Source of the DNA: JACCVL01 sp963704295
Lineage (GTDB): Bacteria > Actinomycetota > Actinomycetes > Propionibacteriales > Nocardioidaceae
Length of the DNA: 64,000 nt
Direction of reading: 5' to 3'
Assembly: GCA_963704295.1 (NCBI GenBank)
Contig: OY969884.1
Span: 2,480,001-2,544,000 of the forward strand
In this document: positions 43,621-52,956 of the stretch, one piece after another
How the letters are laid out: each line of letters starts with the position of its first letter
How positions within the stretch are numbered: position 1 is the stretch's first letter
The notes under the pieces: generated by a model
Database searches by the model: none
Seen by the model: only the letters and a program-made list of their open reading frames with translations
What the model was told of the DNA's origin: nothing
Translations under genes and position numbers: made by a program

Positions 43621-44421
43621 ATGGGCGCATCGACGGAGCCGTCGGAGGCACCGGTCGCCGACGCGCAGTGGGACGAGCTGTGCCGGGCGCTCGGCGTGGC
43701 CGAGCTCGACCCGGCCGGCCTCGAGCTCGCACTCACGCACCGCTCGTTCGCCTACGAGAACGGTGGCATCCCGACCAACGAAAGACTCGAGTTCCTCGGC
43801 GACTCGGTGCTCGGGCTGGTGGTCACCGACACGCTGTACACCCGGCACCCCGACCTGTCCGAGGGGCGGCTGGCCAAGCTCCGCGCCGCGGTGGTCAACG
43901 CGCGCGCGCTGGCAGAGGTCGGTCGGACCCTGGGGCTTGGTCCGTACCTGCGGCTCGGTCGGGGCGAGGAGACCACCGGCGGTCGGGACAAGTCCTCGAT
44001 CCTGGCCGACACCGTCGAGGCCCTGCTCGGGTTCGTCTACCTACAGCACGGTTTCGCCGTGGCGAGCCGGGTGATCCGCGGGTTGTTCGACCCGCTGCTG
44101 GACGAGGCGTTCCGGATGGGCGCCGGCCTGGACTGGAAGACCAGCCTGCAGGAGCTGGCCGCCGCCCTCGACCTGGGGGTGCCGGAGTACGTCATCGGCG
44201 AGAGCGGGCCCGACCACGACAAGCGGTTCACCGCCCGGGTCCGGGTCGGAGACCGGCTGCACGGCGACGGTGCCGGCCGGTCGAAGAAGGACGCGGAGCA
44301 GCAGGCCGCCGAGACCGCGTGGCGGGAGATCCGGGACGCGGCCGGCGACGATCGTGCCGAGCCCGCCGCCGACGAGCAGGTCGACCAGCTCGCGTCCGAG
44401 CGCGATCCACGCAGCGAGTGA
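43621..44421 (+). CDS. rnc: ribonuclease III
   Basis: RNase III (266 residues) cuts double-stranded RNA, processing rRNA and some mRNAs. The signature NERLEFLGDSVLGLV holds catalytic Glu/Asp, and DKSSILADTVEALLGFVYLQ the second Asp/Glu pair; the dsRNA-binding domain (about 165-235) has GAGRSKKDAEQQAAETAW. ATG 43621 gives the normal start. mutM follows after 6 bases. Confidence 0.95.
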   Translation: MGASTEPSEAPVADAQWDELCRALGVAELDPAGLELALTHRSFAYENGGIPTNERLEFLGDSVLGLVVTDTLYTRHPDLSEGRLAKLRAAVVNARALAEVGRTLGLGPYLRLGRGEETTGGRDKSSILADTVEALLGFVYLQHGFAVASRVIRGLFDPLLDEAFRMGAGLDWKTSLQELAAALDLGVPEYVIGESGPDHDKRFTARVRVGDRLHGDGAGRSKKDAEQQAAETAWREIRDAAGDDRAEPAADEQVDQLASERDPRSE

Positions 44422-44427
44422 GCGGCG

Positions 44428-45303
44428 GTGCCTGAGCTACCCGAGGTCGAGGTGGTTCGGAGCGGCCTGGAGCGGCTGGTCGCCGGTCGGGTGGTGACCG
44501 GGGCGGAGGTGCTGACCCGACGCTCCGTGCGCCGGCACGTCGCCGGGCCGGCGGACTTCGCGGACCGGCTGACCGGTCGCCGGCTGGGTGCAGCACGGCG
44601 GCGCGGCAAGTACCTGTGGCTGCCGCTGGAAGACACCGACGATGTGCTGCTCGCCCACCTCGGGATGTCCGGCCAGCTTCTGGTCCGACCCTCGGTTGCG
44701 GCCTGGGAGCCACATCTGCGGGTGCGTCTGGTGCTCGAGCCCGGGTCCGTCGACCTGCGGTTCGTGGACCAGCGCACCTTCGGCGGGCTCGCGCTCGTCC
44801 CGCTCGCCACCTCGGCCGCCGACGGTGCACCCGTGCCCGCTCCGGTCGTCCACATCGGCGTGGATCCGCTCGAGGCCTCCTTCGACGACGCCCGGGTGGT
44901 CGAGCGGCTGCGCCGCCGCCGGACCGGGATCAAGCGGGCCCTGCTCGACCAGACCCTGGTCTCCGGAGTCGGCAACATCTACGCCGACGAGGCGCTGTGG
45001 CGGGCACGGTTGCACTTCGCCCGCCCCACCGACACGCTGCGGCGGGCGGAGGTCGGGCGGTTGCTGTTGGCCGTGCGGGAGGTGTTCCGGGACGCGCTGC
45101 GCGAGGGCGGCACCTCCTTCGACGCGTTGTACGTGGACGTGAACGGGTCGTCCGGCTACTTCGAGCGCTCGCTCGCGGTGTACGGGCGGGCGAACCGGCC
45201 GTGTCCTCGCTGCGGCACCCCGATCCGGCGCGACCCGTTCATGAACCGCTCGTCGTTCACCTGCCCGCGCTGCCAGCCACGCCCTCGCCACGCCCGGTGG
45301 TGA
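44428..45303 (+). CDS. mutM: formamidopyrimidine-DNA glycosylase
   Basis: MutM/Fpg (291 residues) excises 8-oxoguanine. Catalytic Pro/Glu are in MPELPEVEVVRSGLERLVAG, the DNA-contact Lys in RRRGKYLWLPLE, the helix-two-turn-helix in VSGVGNIYADEALWRARLHF, and the zinc finger is CPRCGTPIRR...CPRCQ. GTG 44428. The rnc-mutM-smc-ftsY order is conserved in actinobacteria. Confidence 0.96.
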   Translation: MPELPEVEVVRSGLERLVAGRVVTGAEVLTRRSVRRHVAGPADFADRLTGRRLGAARRRGKYLWLPLEDTDDVLLAHLGMSGQLLVRPSVAAWEPHLRVRLVLEPGSVDLRFVDQRTFGGLALVPLATSAADGAPVPAPVVHIGVDPLEASFDDARVVERLRRRRTGIKRALLDQTLVSGVGNIYADEALWRARLHFARPTDTLRRAEVGRLLLAVREVFRDALREGGTSFDALYVDVNGSSGYFERSLAVYGRANRPCPRCGTPIRRDPFMNRSSFTCPRCQPRPRHARW

Positions 45304-45325
45304 CCGGCGACGGGCGGACGCCCAG

Positions 45326-45354
45326 TTGACCGGACCGGGCACGAGTGCGATTCT
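45326..45354 (+). promoter_or_regulatory. promoter of the small coiled-coil gene
   Basis: TTGACC (45326-45331) and GATTCT (45349-45354) are separated by 17 bases, a good -35/-10 pair in the 138-base gap after mutM. Confidence 0.65.
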
Positions 45355-45441
45355 GAGGGGTGGGCCGATCGGCCTCACGCACCCGGCGGACCGCACCACC
45401 CTTCGCGGGACCCCGCCAGACCCACTCGGTGGAGGGCATCG

Positions 45442-45648
45442 ATGGCGAAAGCGCTCGTAGGGCACATCAGCGGACACGACACCCGACTGGCCCGGGAGAC
45501 GCTGTTGCTGCGACGCCGGGTCGCCGATCTCGAGGCCGAGATCGTCCGGCTGCAGAACCACAACGACGCGCTGACGAGCGCGCTGCGCGACCGCGAGGTC
45601 GTCGACCGGCTGGCCGCCGAGCCCGTGCTGGAGCCGGCGCTGCACTGA
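45442..45648 (+). CDS. small coiled-coil protein of actinobacterial type
   Basis: A 68-residue protein starting MAKALVGHISGHDTRLARET, followed by a heptad helix RRRVADLEAEIVRLQNHNDA (residues about 22-55). The start is typical of a short actinobacterial protein of unknown function found near mutM/smc. Dimerisation through the helix is likely; no catalytic motif. Confidence 0.75.
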   Translation: MAKALVGHISGHDTRLARETLLLRRRVADLEAEIVRLQNHNDALTSALRDREVVDRLAAEPVLEPALH

Positions 45649-45687
45649 CGGCCGTCACCTTTGCCGGGTCCCGTCGTTGGGTCCGGC

Positions 45688-47226
45688 ATGGATCCCCGCC
45701 GTGTTCTCCGTAGCACCTGCTCGCTCGCAGCCGCCGGTGCCCTCGTCCTGCTGTCCGCGCCGACGGCCGCCGCGCACGGCAACGGCGACGGTCATCTGCG
45801 CGCTGTGCTGTCGAGCAGCGGGTCTGCAGCCGTGGACACCCCGAACACCAGCGACAACGTCACCCACCTGACCACCGTGCCCGGCCTGCCCAGCGCCGGG
45901 GGCACGGCGGGGATCTCGGGCTGCTTCCTGCCCACGGCGCCGTACTTCGTCACCTCCGGGCTGGAGTCGGTGCAGGTGTTCGACGTCAGCAGCCCCCGGG
46001 CCCCCGAGCGGGTCGGTGTCCTCGACAACGCCGTCTTCGAGAACGAGGCGATGAACTGCGGCGAGAGGCGGGTGGACGGCAAGGTCCAGCGCTTCGCGCT
46101 GATCGGCGTGGACCTCTACCAGGAATCGAGCGACGACCCCGACCACTACAACGTCGGCGACAACGAGCTGATCCTCGTCAACGTCACCCAGCCCGACAAC
46201 CCGCGGATCATGTCCCGCATCCCGGTCTCCTCGAGCACGCACACGGTCACCTGCATCGACGTCCGGCAGTGCCGCACCGTCTACACCGCCGGCAGCGGTG
46301 GCCGGTTCTCCGTGATCGACCTGGACGACCTGCAGCAGCCACGCGAGATCGACTTCGTGGCCGATCAGCCGGGCACCCAGGGGCGGGTGTCCCCGGTGAT
46401 CGGCTGGGCGGGGCACAGCTGGGACGCCGACGCGGCGGGCTATGGCTTGCACACCGGGGCGGACGGCAGCGCGGTCTTCGACCTCGGCAAGCCGCGGCGC
46501 CCCCGGGTGCTGACCACGACCGGGAGCTTCGCCACCGAGGATGGCGAGCAGAACACGGGGTGGAACGATTTCATCCACCACAACTCCTGGCGGCCGCACG
46601 CCGAGCAGTTCCGCCCCGGGGCCCGCGCGTCGCTGGGCAACGGCAACGTCCTGCTCGTAACCGAGGAGGACTACGAGCAGACCGACTGCACGCAGGCAGG
46701 GTCGTTCCAGACCTGGAAGGTGCAGGCGCTGCGCGGGCCGCGGCAGGGCATCCGACCCCTGGACCGAGTGGAGCTGAGCGACCTGGGCACCTACCCGCTC
46801 CCGGAGCCGGTCTCCCAGGGCGCCTTCTGCTCCGCCCACTGGTTCGACTACCACCCCTCAGGTCTGGTCGCTGCCGGCTTCTACGGCGGCGGGCTGCAGG
46901 TGATCGACGTGCGCAACCCGAGGGAGATCGAGTCGTACGGGCACGCCTTCTGGGGCGCCTCCGAGGTGTGGGACTCCTACTGGGTGCCGCGCTACGAGCA
47001 GGGCGAGCAGACCGGGCAGACCAACATCGTCTACAGCGTCGACCTGGTGCGCGGCATCGACGTCTACGCCGTGGACATGCCGGGGGGCCGCAGCCCCGGC
47101 GTCGCGCCCTCCGCGGCGGTCGACCCGGGGGCCCGGCCGGGCGTGCAACCCTCCGCGCTTGCCCTGGCGCTCGTCGCGCTTCCGTTGGCTGTGGTGCTGC
47201 GTCGCCGCTCCCGGTCCAGCGATTGA
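45688..47226 (+). CDS. secreted LVIVD-type beta-propeller protein with membrane anchor
   Basis: A 512-residue exported protein. An N-terminal signal peptide (MDPRRVLRSTCSLAAAGALV, cleavage likely near AAAHG) is followed by LVIVD-like repeats (YFVTSGLESVQVFDVSSPRA, YTAGSGGRFSVIDLDDLQQP, VAAGFYGGGLQVIDVRNPRE) that suggest a beta-propeller. The C-terminus has a hydrophobic helix (about 485-505) and a basic tail RRRSRSSD, so the protein is probably held at the cell surface. Function unknown. Confidence 0.75.
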   Translation: MDPRRVLRSTCSLAAAGALVLLSAPTAAAHGNGDGHLRAVLSSSGSAAVDTPNTSDNVTHLTTVPGLPSAGGTAGISGCFLPTAPYFVTSGLESVQVFDVSSPRAPERVGVLDNAVFENEAMNCGERRVDGKVQRFALIGVDLYQESSDDPDHYNVGDNELILVNVTQPDNPRIMSRIPVSSSTHTVTCIDVRQCRTVYTAGSGGRFSVIDLDDLQQPREIDFVADQPGTQGRVSPVIGWAGHSWDADAAGYGLHTGADGSAVFDLGKPRRPRVLTTTGSFATEDGEQNTGWNDFIHHNSWRPHAEQFRPGARASLGNGNVLLVTEEDYEQTDCTQAGSFQTWKVQALRGPRQGIRPLDRVELSDLGTYPLPEPVSQGAFCSAHWFDYHPSGLVAAGFYGGGLQVIDVRNPREIESYGHAFWGASEVWDSYWVPRYEQGEQTGQTNIVYSVDLVRGIDVYAVDMPGGRSPGVAPSAAVDPGARPGVQPSALALALVALPLAVVLRRRSRSSD

Positions 47227-47327
47227 CGCCGGCCCCGGCGCGCCGGTGACCGGAGCGGACCGGCTCGCTCGCTAGGCTGCCAGCGGCCTTCCCCGCCGAG
47301 CAGGACGCGAGTCGATGAGGAGCCGGG

Positions 47328-50300
47328 TTGTACCTCAAGAGCCTGACCCTGCGCGGGTTCAAGTCGTTCGCGTCCTCCACGACGTTGGAGTTCGAGCCCG
47401 GGATCACGTGTGTGGTCGGCCCGAACGGGTCAGGCAAGTCGAACGTCGTCGACGCCCTCGCCTGGGTGATGGGCGAGCAGGGCGCGAAGTCGCTGCGCGG
47501 CGGCAAGATGGAGGACGTCATCTTCGCGGGCACCTCCGCCCGCGCACCTCTCGGCCGGGCCGAGGTCGTGCTCACGATCGACAACAGCGACGGCGCGCTG
47601 CCGGTGGAGTTCGCCGAGGTCACGGTGTCCCGCACCATGTTCCGTGGCGGCGGCTCCGAGTACGCCATCAACGGACAGGCGTGCCGACTGCTGGACGTGC
47701 AGGAGATGCTCAGCGACTCCGGCATCGGCCGGGAGATGCACGTCATCGTCGGCCAGGGCCAGCTGGACACCGTGTTGCAGGCCACCCCGGAGGACCGCCG
47801 CGGCTTCGTCGAGGAGGCTGCCGGTGTCCTCAAGCACCGCAAGCGCAAGGAGAAGGCGCTGCGCAAGCTGGAGGCCACCGAGGGCAACCTGACACGGGTC
47901 CAGGACCTGCTCGGTGAGATCCGCCGCCAGCTGAAGCCGCTCGGCAAGCAGGCGGAGGTTGCCCGGCGGGCGGCGACCGTCCAGGCTGACCTGCGCGACG
48001 CCCGGGCCCGGATCCTCGCCGACGACCTGCTGGCTGCGCGAACCGTCCTGGAGCGCGAGCTGGCCGACGAGTCCGCCCTACGGGCGCGCCGGGCCGAGGT
48101 CGGGTCGGCGCTCGAGGCGGCGCGGGCGGAGGAGAACGACGTCGGGAGCGCCTTGGCCGCCGACGCCCCCGCGCTGGCCCGTGCGCAGGAGACCTGGTAC
48201 CGGCTTTCCAGCCTGCGGGACCGGATCTCCGGGACCGCGGGCCTGGCGGTCGAGCGGGTCCGCCGCGTCGCCGAGGACACCGCGCTCGGCTCCGGGCCGG
48301 CCGACTCCGGCCGCGATCCGGACCAGTTGGCGGCCGAGGCGGCAGCCGTGCGGGAGCGCGAGGAACGGATCGTGGCCGAGGTGGTCGAGCTGCGGGCCGG
48401 GCTGGCGACGGCGGTCCGTGCCCGGCAGGAGGCGGAGCAGGCGCACGCGGAGGAGGACCGCCGGGTCACCGGGCTGGCCCGAGCAGCCGCCGACCGCCGG
48501 GAGGGGCTCGCCCGGTTGCATGGCCGGCTGCAGGCGCTGCGCAGTCGTGCGGCGGCGGCCGAGGACGAGATCCGGCGGCTCACCGCCGCGCACGGCGACG
48601 TGTTGGAGCGCGCCGACCGGGCCCAGCGGGAGTTCACCGCACTGGAGAACAAGGTGGCCGGGCTGGACGCGGGTGAGCGCGGGCTGGACTCGGTGTACGA
48701 GGCCGCGCTCGCCGTCCAGGAGGACCTGGAGGCTCGGCTGGCAAAGGCGCAGGACGAGGCGCGCACGGCCGAGCGGGAACGCGTCGGCCTGAGCGCCCGG
48801 GTGGAGGCGCTGGAGCTCGGGCTGACCCGCAAGGACGGAGCCGGAGCGCTGCTGGCCGCCACCGAGCGGGTCAGCGGCGTGCTCGGATCGGTGGCCGCGC
48901 TGGTCCGGGTCCGGTCCGGGCACGAGGCGGCGGTGGCGGCGGCGCTCGGTGCTGCCGCGGACGCCGTCGTGGTGGACGGGCCGGAGGCCGCCGTCGCCGC
49001 CCTGCGACTGCTCCGCGACGAGGACCTCGGCACAGCCGGGCTGGTGCTCGGCGCCACCGACGCACCCGGTCCCGCGCCGGAGCTGCCTCCCGGCGCCCTG
49101 CGCCTGCTCGACGTGGTCGAGGCGCCGGACCCGGCGCGGCCCGCGCTGACCGCTCTGCTCGGAGCCACGGTCGTGGTGGACGACCTGGACGCCGCCGCCG
49201 AGCTGGTGTCGAGGCGACCGGAGCTCACCGCGGTGACCCGGGACGGGGACCTGCTGGGCCGGTTGGTCGCGTCCGGGGGGTCCGCGGCCACTCCCAGCCT
49301 GCTCGAGGTGCAGGCGGCGATCGACGAGGCGCGCGAGCGGTTGACCGAGGCGACCGCCGAGGGGGAGCGCCTGCGCTTCGCCCTCGTCCGGCTGGAGGAG
49401 GAGCTTGCCGGAGCCCGGGCCCGTACCGACGCGGCGCTGGCCGAGTTGCACGAGTCGGACGCGGCGATGGCCGCGGTGGCCGAGCAGCTGGCGCACCTGT
49501 CCGGGACCGTCCGGTCCGCCCGCGCCGAGGCGGATCGGCTGGCCGGGGCGGTGACCGATGCCGAGACGGCCCGGGACCGCGACCTGACCGGTCTCGCGGA
49601 GCTCGAGGAGCGGGTGGCCCTGGCCGACGACGACCCCACGGACGAGGATGACGGGGCAGAGTTGGCTCGTCTCGGCGACGTCGCTCGGGCTGCCCGGGCC
49701 GCCGAGACCGAGGCCCGGCTGATGCTGCGCACGGTCGAGGAGCGGGTCCGTGCCATCGCCGGCCGGGCGGACTCGCTGGACCGGGCCGCGGCGGCAGAGC
49801 GGGAGGCGCGGGCGGCGACGATCGCCCGCCGCGCGCAGCGGCTGTGGGAGGCCGAGGTGGCCCGCGCTGTCGGTGCCGCCGCCGAGCGGACGCTGGACCG
49901 GTTGGCCGGCTCGCTGGACGCCGCAGCGGAGCAGCGCGCCGCGATCGAGCAGGCTCGGGCCGGCCGGGAGCAGCGGCTCGCCGCGGTCCGTGGCACGATC
50001 CGCGAGCTGGACGACGAGCTCGGCCGGCTCACCGACTCGGTGCACCGCGACGAGGTGGCCCGCGCCGAGCAGCGGCTCCGGCTGGAGGCGCTGGAACAGC
50101 GGGCGACCGACGAGGCCGGGCTGGACGCCGACACCCTCGTCGCGGACTACGGCCCCGACGTGCCGGTGCCGGGTGAGGACGGCGACCCGCAGCCGTACGA
50201 CCGGACCACCCAGGCGCGGCGGTTGCGAACCGCCGAGCGGGCACTGGCGCTGCTCGGCCGGGTCAACCCGTTGGCGCTGGAGGAGTTCGCCGCGCTCGAG

Positions 50301-50861
50301 GAGCGGCACCGGTTCCTGAGCGAGCAGCTCGAGGACGTGCGCCGTACCCGCAAGGACCTGCTCGACATCATCGGCGACGTGGACGCACGGGTGCAGCAGG
50401 TGTTCGCGGAGGCCTTCGCCGACGTGGCGACGCAGTTCGAGCAGGTCTTCGCGCGGTTGTTCCCCGGCGGGGAGGGCCGGTTGGTGCTCACCGACCCCGC
50501 GGACCTGCTGACCAGCGGGATCGACGTGGAGGCCCGCCCGCCGGGCAAGAAGGTGAAGCGGCTGTCCCTGCTCTCCGGGGGTGAGCGGTCGCTGGTGGCG
50601 GTCGCCTTCCTCGTCGCCTTGTTCAAGGCCAGACCGAGCCCGTTCTACATCCTGGACGAGGTCGAGGCGGCGCTCGACGACACCAACCTCGGCCGGCTGC
50701 TCGAGATCTACGAGGAGCTGCGCGCCGACAGTCAGCTGTTGGTGATCACCCACCAGAAGCGCACGATGCAGGTGGGCGACGCCCTCTACGGCGTGAGCAT
50801 GCGCGGTGACGGTGTCTCGGTCGTGATCAGCCAGCGCTTGCGCGAGGCTGCATCGGCGTGA
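47328..50861 (+). CDS. smc: chromosome segregation protein SMC
   Basis: SMC (1177 residues) is the condensin ATPase. TTG 47328 follows TGAGGAG (47316-47322). The N-terminal head has LRGFKSFASSTTLEFEPG and Walker A GPNGSGKSNVVDAL; long coiled coils flank the hinge (about 515-650, including VRVRSGHEAAVAAALGAAAD); the C-terminal head has the LLSGGERSLVAVAFLVALFK signature and Walker B FYILDEVEAALDDTN. It works with ScpA/ScpB, which are not in this window. Confidence 0.97.
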   Translation: MYLKSLTLRGFKSFASSTTLEFEPGITCVVGPNGSGKSNVVDALAWVMGEQGAKSLRGGKMEDVIFAGTSARAPLGRAEVVLTIDNSDGALPVEFAEVTVSRTMFRGGGSEYAINGQACRLLDVQEMLSDSGIGREMHVIVGQGQLDTVLQATPEDRRGFVEEAAGVLKHRKRKEKALRKLEATEGNLTRVQDLLGEIRRQLKPLGKQAEVARRAATVQADLRDARARILADDLLAARTVLERELADESALRARRAEVGSALEAARAEENDVGSALAADAPALARAQETWYRLSSLRDRISGTAGLAVERVRRVAEDTALGSGPADSGRDPDQLAAEAAAVREREERIVAEVVELRAGLATAVRARQEAEQAHAEEDRRVTGLARAAADRREGLARLHGRLQALRSRAAAAEDEIRRLTAAHGDVLERADRAQREFTALENKVAGLDAGERGLDSVYEAALAVQEDLEARLAKAQDEARTAERERVGLSARVEALELGLTRKDGAGALLAATERVSGVLGSVAALVRVRSGHEAAVAAALGAAADAVVVDGPEAAVAALRLLRDEDLGTAGLVLGATDAPGPAPELPPGALRLLDVVEAPDPARPALTALLGATVVVDDLDAAAELVSRRPELTAVTRDGDLLGRLVASGGSAATPSLLEVQAAIDEARERLTEATAEGERLRFALVRLEEELAGARARTDAALAELHESDAAMAAVAEQLAHLSGTVRSARAEADRLAGAVTDAETARDRDLTGLAELEERVALADDDPTDEDDGAELARLGDVARAARAAETEARLMLRTVEERVRAIAGRADSLDRAAAAEREARAATIARRAQRLWEAEVARAVGAAAERTLDRLAGSLDAAAEQRAAIEQARAGREQRLAAVRGTIRELDDELGRLTDSVHRDEVARAEQRLRLEALEQRATDEAGLDADTLVADYGPDVPVPGEDGDPQPYDRTTQARRLRTAERALALLGRVNPLALEEFAALEERHRFLSEQLEDVRRTRKDLLDIIGDVDARVQQVFAEAFADVATQFEQVFARLFPGGEGRLVLTDPADLLTSGIDVEARPPGKKVKRLSLLSGGERSLVAVAFLVALFKARPSPFYILDEVEAALDDTNLGRLLEIYEELRADSQLLVITHQKRTMQVGDALYGVSMRGDGVSVVISQRLREAASA

Positions 50862-50865
50862 CCAC

Positions 50866-51291
50866 GTGACGGCCCTCCGGGCCGACTTCTCGGTGTGGTG
50901 GTCGGTGCCGACGCGCTGGGACGACGAGGACGCGTACGGGCACGTCAACAACGTCGCCTACTACGCGTTCGTCGACACCGCGGTGAACGGCTGGCTGCTG
51001 AGCGCCACCGGCGAGGAGATCCGCGACCTGCCGGCGATCGGGGTGGTGGTCGAGACCGGCTGCCGCTTCGTCCGGCCGCTGCGCTTCCCCGACCCGGTCG
51101 ACGTCGGCATCGGGCTGGAGCGGCTCGGGCGGACCAGCGTCGCCTACCGGCTCGGATTGTTCGGTCCGGGCCGGGACGACGCGGCCGCCGAGGCCCGCTT
51201 CGTCCACGTGTACGTGGACCGGGACCGGCGTGATCCGGTTCCGGTGCCCGAGGTGGTCAGGACGGCCGTGGGAACGCTGACGACCGACTGA
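50866..51291 (+). CDS. 4HBT-type acyl-CoA thioesterase
   Basis: A 141-residue hot-dog-fold thioesterase. The catalytic loop is PTRWDDEDAYGHVNNVAYYA (Asp), with GCRFVRPLRFPDPVDVGIGL. GTG 50866 starts 4 bases after the smc stop. Substrate acyl-CoA unknown. Confidence 0.88.
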   Translation: MTALRADFSVWWSVPTRWDDEDAYGHVNNVAYYAFVDTAVNGWLLSATGEEIRDLPAIGVVVETGCRFVRPLRFPDPVDVGIGLERLGRTSVAYRLGLFGPGRDDAAAEARFVHVYVDRDRRDPVPVPEVVRTAVGTLTTD

Positions 51292-51417
51292 GGACCCCGG
51301 TGGGCTGGGGCGGGGCATGTCGTGACCGGCGACCGGCCGTTGGGACGGATGCGGGAATCCAGCGCAGCCGTGACAGGATTCGGCGTTGCCCGCCTGATCG
51401 TTGGAGACCCCGGCCCG

Positions 51418-51639
51418 ATGCTCGTCCTGCTGCTCGTCCTGCTGCTCACCGTCGTGACCGCCGCGACCGTGGTGGTGTCCGTCGCGTTCCCGTCCCGCGG
51501 GCTGTGGCGGCTGGCCGATCGGCTCGGACTCGACCCCGACCCTGACGAGGCGGCCGACGGCGGTGCGCTGCTGTCGCTGCAGCGGCAGCTCGCCCAGGGC
51601 ACGAGCGGGGCGTCGCACCGCCGCTCCGCCCACCGCTGA
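51418..51639 (+). CDS. small single-pass membrane protein
   Basis: A 73-residue protein: one hydrophobic helix (MLVLLLVLLLTVVTAATVVV, residues 1-25) and a polar C-terminus. ATG 51418 follows GGAGA (51403-51407) at 10 bases; an in-frame GTG at 51322 would add a 32-residue soluble N-terminus. It precedes ftsY closely. No family recognised. Confidence 0.6.
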   Translation: MLVLLLVLLLTVVTAATVVVSVAFPSRGLWRLADRLGLDPDPDEAADGGALLSLQRQLAQGTSGASHRRSAHR

Positions 51640-51675
51640 CCGCAGGGTCCCGCGGCTCTGGGAGGATCGGACACC

Positions 51676-52776
51676 GTGTCCGACCTGGGTTACCTGCTCC
51701 TTGTCATCGCCGTCGTGGCGGTCGTTGCGATCGCCGCCGGGGGAATGCTGGTCCGCGGCCGGTCGGCGCCGCCCCGGCGGCCGGCGGCACCACCCGAGCC
51801 GGAGCCGGCCGCCGAAGCGTCCGGACGAGTCGAGGCGACCCCGGTCCTGGAGCGGCCGGAGACACCACGGGGACGGTGGGCCCGGCTGCGGACCCGGCTC
51901 ACCCGCTCCCAGACCTCACTCGGCCGCGGACTGCTGGCGCTGCTCTCCCGGGAGCGGCTCACCGACGACGAGTGGGAGGCGCTCGAGGACATCCTGCTGA
52001 CCGCCGACGTCGGGGTGGGCCCGACCCAGCAGCTGGTGGACCGGCTGCGCACACGGCTGCGATCCGAGACCGGCGAGGTCGACGCCCGGCGGGTGCTGCA
52101 CGAGGAGCTGGTGGCTCTGGTGGACCCGACGCTGGATCGGTCCTTGCGGGTGCAGGGCGCGGACGGGGGGCCCGGAGTCGTCCTGGTCGTCGGGGTCAAC
52201 GGCACCGGCAAGACCACGACGGTCGGGCGCATCGCCCGGGTGCTGGTGGCCGAGGACCGGAGGGTCCTGCTCGGCGCAGCGGACACCTTCCGCGCGGCGG
52301 CGGCCGACCAGCTGCAGACCTGGGGTGAGCGGGTCGGGGTGGAGACCGTCCGTGGTGCCGAGGGCACCGACCCCGCCAGCGTCGGCTTCGACGCCGTCCG
52401 TACGGGGATAGAGCGCGGCGTGGACACGGTCCTCGTCGACACCGCCGGCCGGCTGCACACCAAGGCCGGACTCATGGACGAGCTGGGCAAGGTCAAACGG
52501 GTGATCGAGAAGCAGGTGCCGGTCACCGAGGTGCTGCTCGTCATCGACGCCACCACCGGTCAGAACGGCCTGACCCAGGCGCGTGTCTTCAGCGAGGTCG
52601 TGGACGTGACCGGGATCGTGCTCACCAAGCTGGACGGGACGGCCAAGGGCGGGATCGTCGTGGCGGTGCAGCGCGAGCTCGGCGTGCCAGTCAAGCTGAT
52701 CGGCCTCGGCGAGGGACCAGACGACCTCGCGCCGTTCGAGCCGGTGGACTTCGTGGACGCCCTGCTCGAAGGCTGA
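51676..52776 (+). CDS. ftsY: signal recognition particle receptor FtsY
   Basis: FtsY (366 residues) receives Ffh-ribosome complexes at the membrane. An N-terminal membrane helix (DLGYLLLVIAVVAVVAIAAG) is typical of actinobacteria, followed by a Pro/Glu linker and the NG GTPase: VNGTGKTTTVGRIARVL (G1), DTFRAAAADQL, DTAGRLHTKAGLMDELGKV (G3), TKLDGTAKGG (G4) and GLGEGPDDLAPFEP. GTG 51676. Confidence 0.95.
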   Translation: MSDLGYLLLVIAVVAVVAIAAGGMLVRGRSAPPRRPAAPPEPEPAAEASGRVEATPVLERPETPRGRWARLRTRLTRSQTSLGRGLLALLSRERLTDDEWEALEDILLTADVGVGPTQQLVDRLRTRLRSETGEVDARRVLHEELVALVDPTLDRSLRVQGADGGPGVVLVVGVNGTGKTTTVGRIARVLVAEDRRVLLGAADTFRAAAADQLQTWGERVGVETVRGAEGTDPASVGFDAVRTGIERGVDTVLVDTAGRLHTKAGLMDELGKVKRVIEKQVPVTEVLLVIDATTGQNGLTQARVFSEVVDVTGIVLTKLDGTAKGGIVVAVQRELGVPVKLIGLGEGPDDLAPFEPVDFVDALLEG

Positions 52777-52781
52777 CCGTC

Positions 52782-52811
52782 AACCGGACGTCCGGTTCAC
52801 GCCGGCGAAAC
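52782..52811 (+). promoter_or_regulatory. candidate GlnR-type box and hairpin before amtB
   Basis: AACCGGACGTCCGGTT (52782-52797) is a perfect palindrome and may end ftsY transcripts. It is followed by TTCAC-N6-GAAAC (52796-52811), matching the spacing of half of an actinobacterial GlnR box (GTnAC-N6-GAAAC). Only one pair matches well. amtB-glnB-glnD is a classic GlnR target. A further CCTGAG-CGC-CTCAGG hairpin lies at 52864-52878. Confidence 0.4.
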
Positions 52812-52956
52812 ACGGTGGCGGGAACTGTCATCCGCCCGCAACACCACGCACCAGCTCGGGAAACCTGAGCGCCTCAGGCTGACGTCGTCGCCAGACCTCC
52901 GGGACAGCGTGGTCTCCCGGTCGGCGACTCCGTTCCCCCGAAGGGAGTCCCGTTCG

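Noticed and set aside
46571..50134. 1187-residue antisense ORF opposite smc and the upstream gene
   Set aside because: It is a Ser/Ala/Arg-rich low-complexity shadow created by GC-rich codon bias on the other strand; it lacks domains and overlaps the clear SMC motifs.
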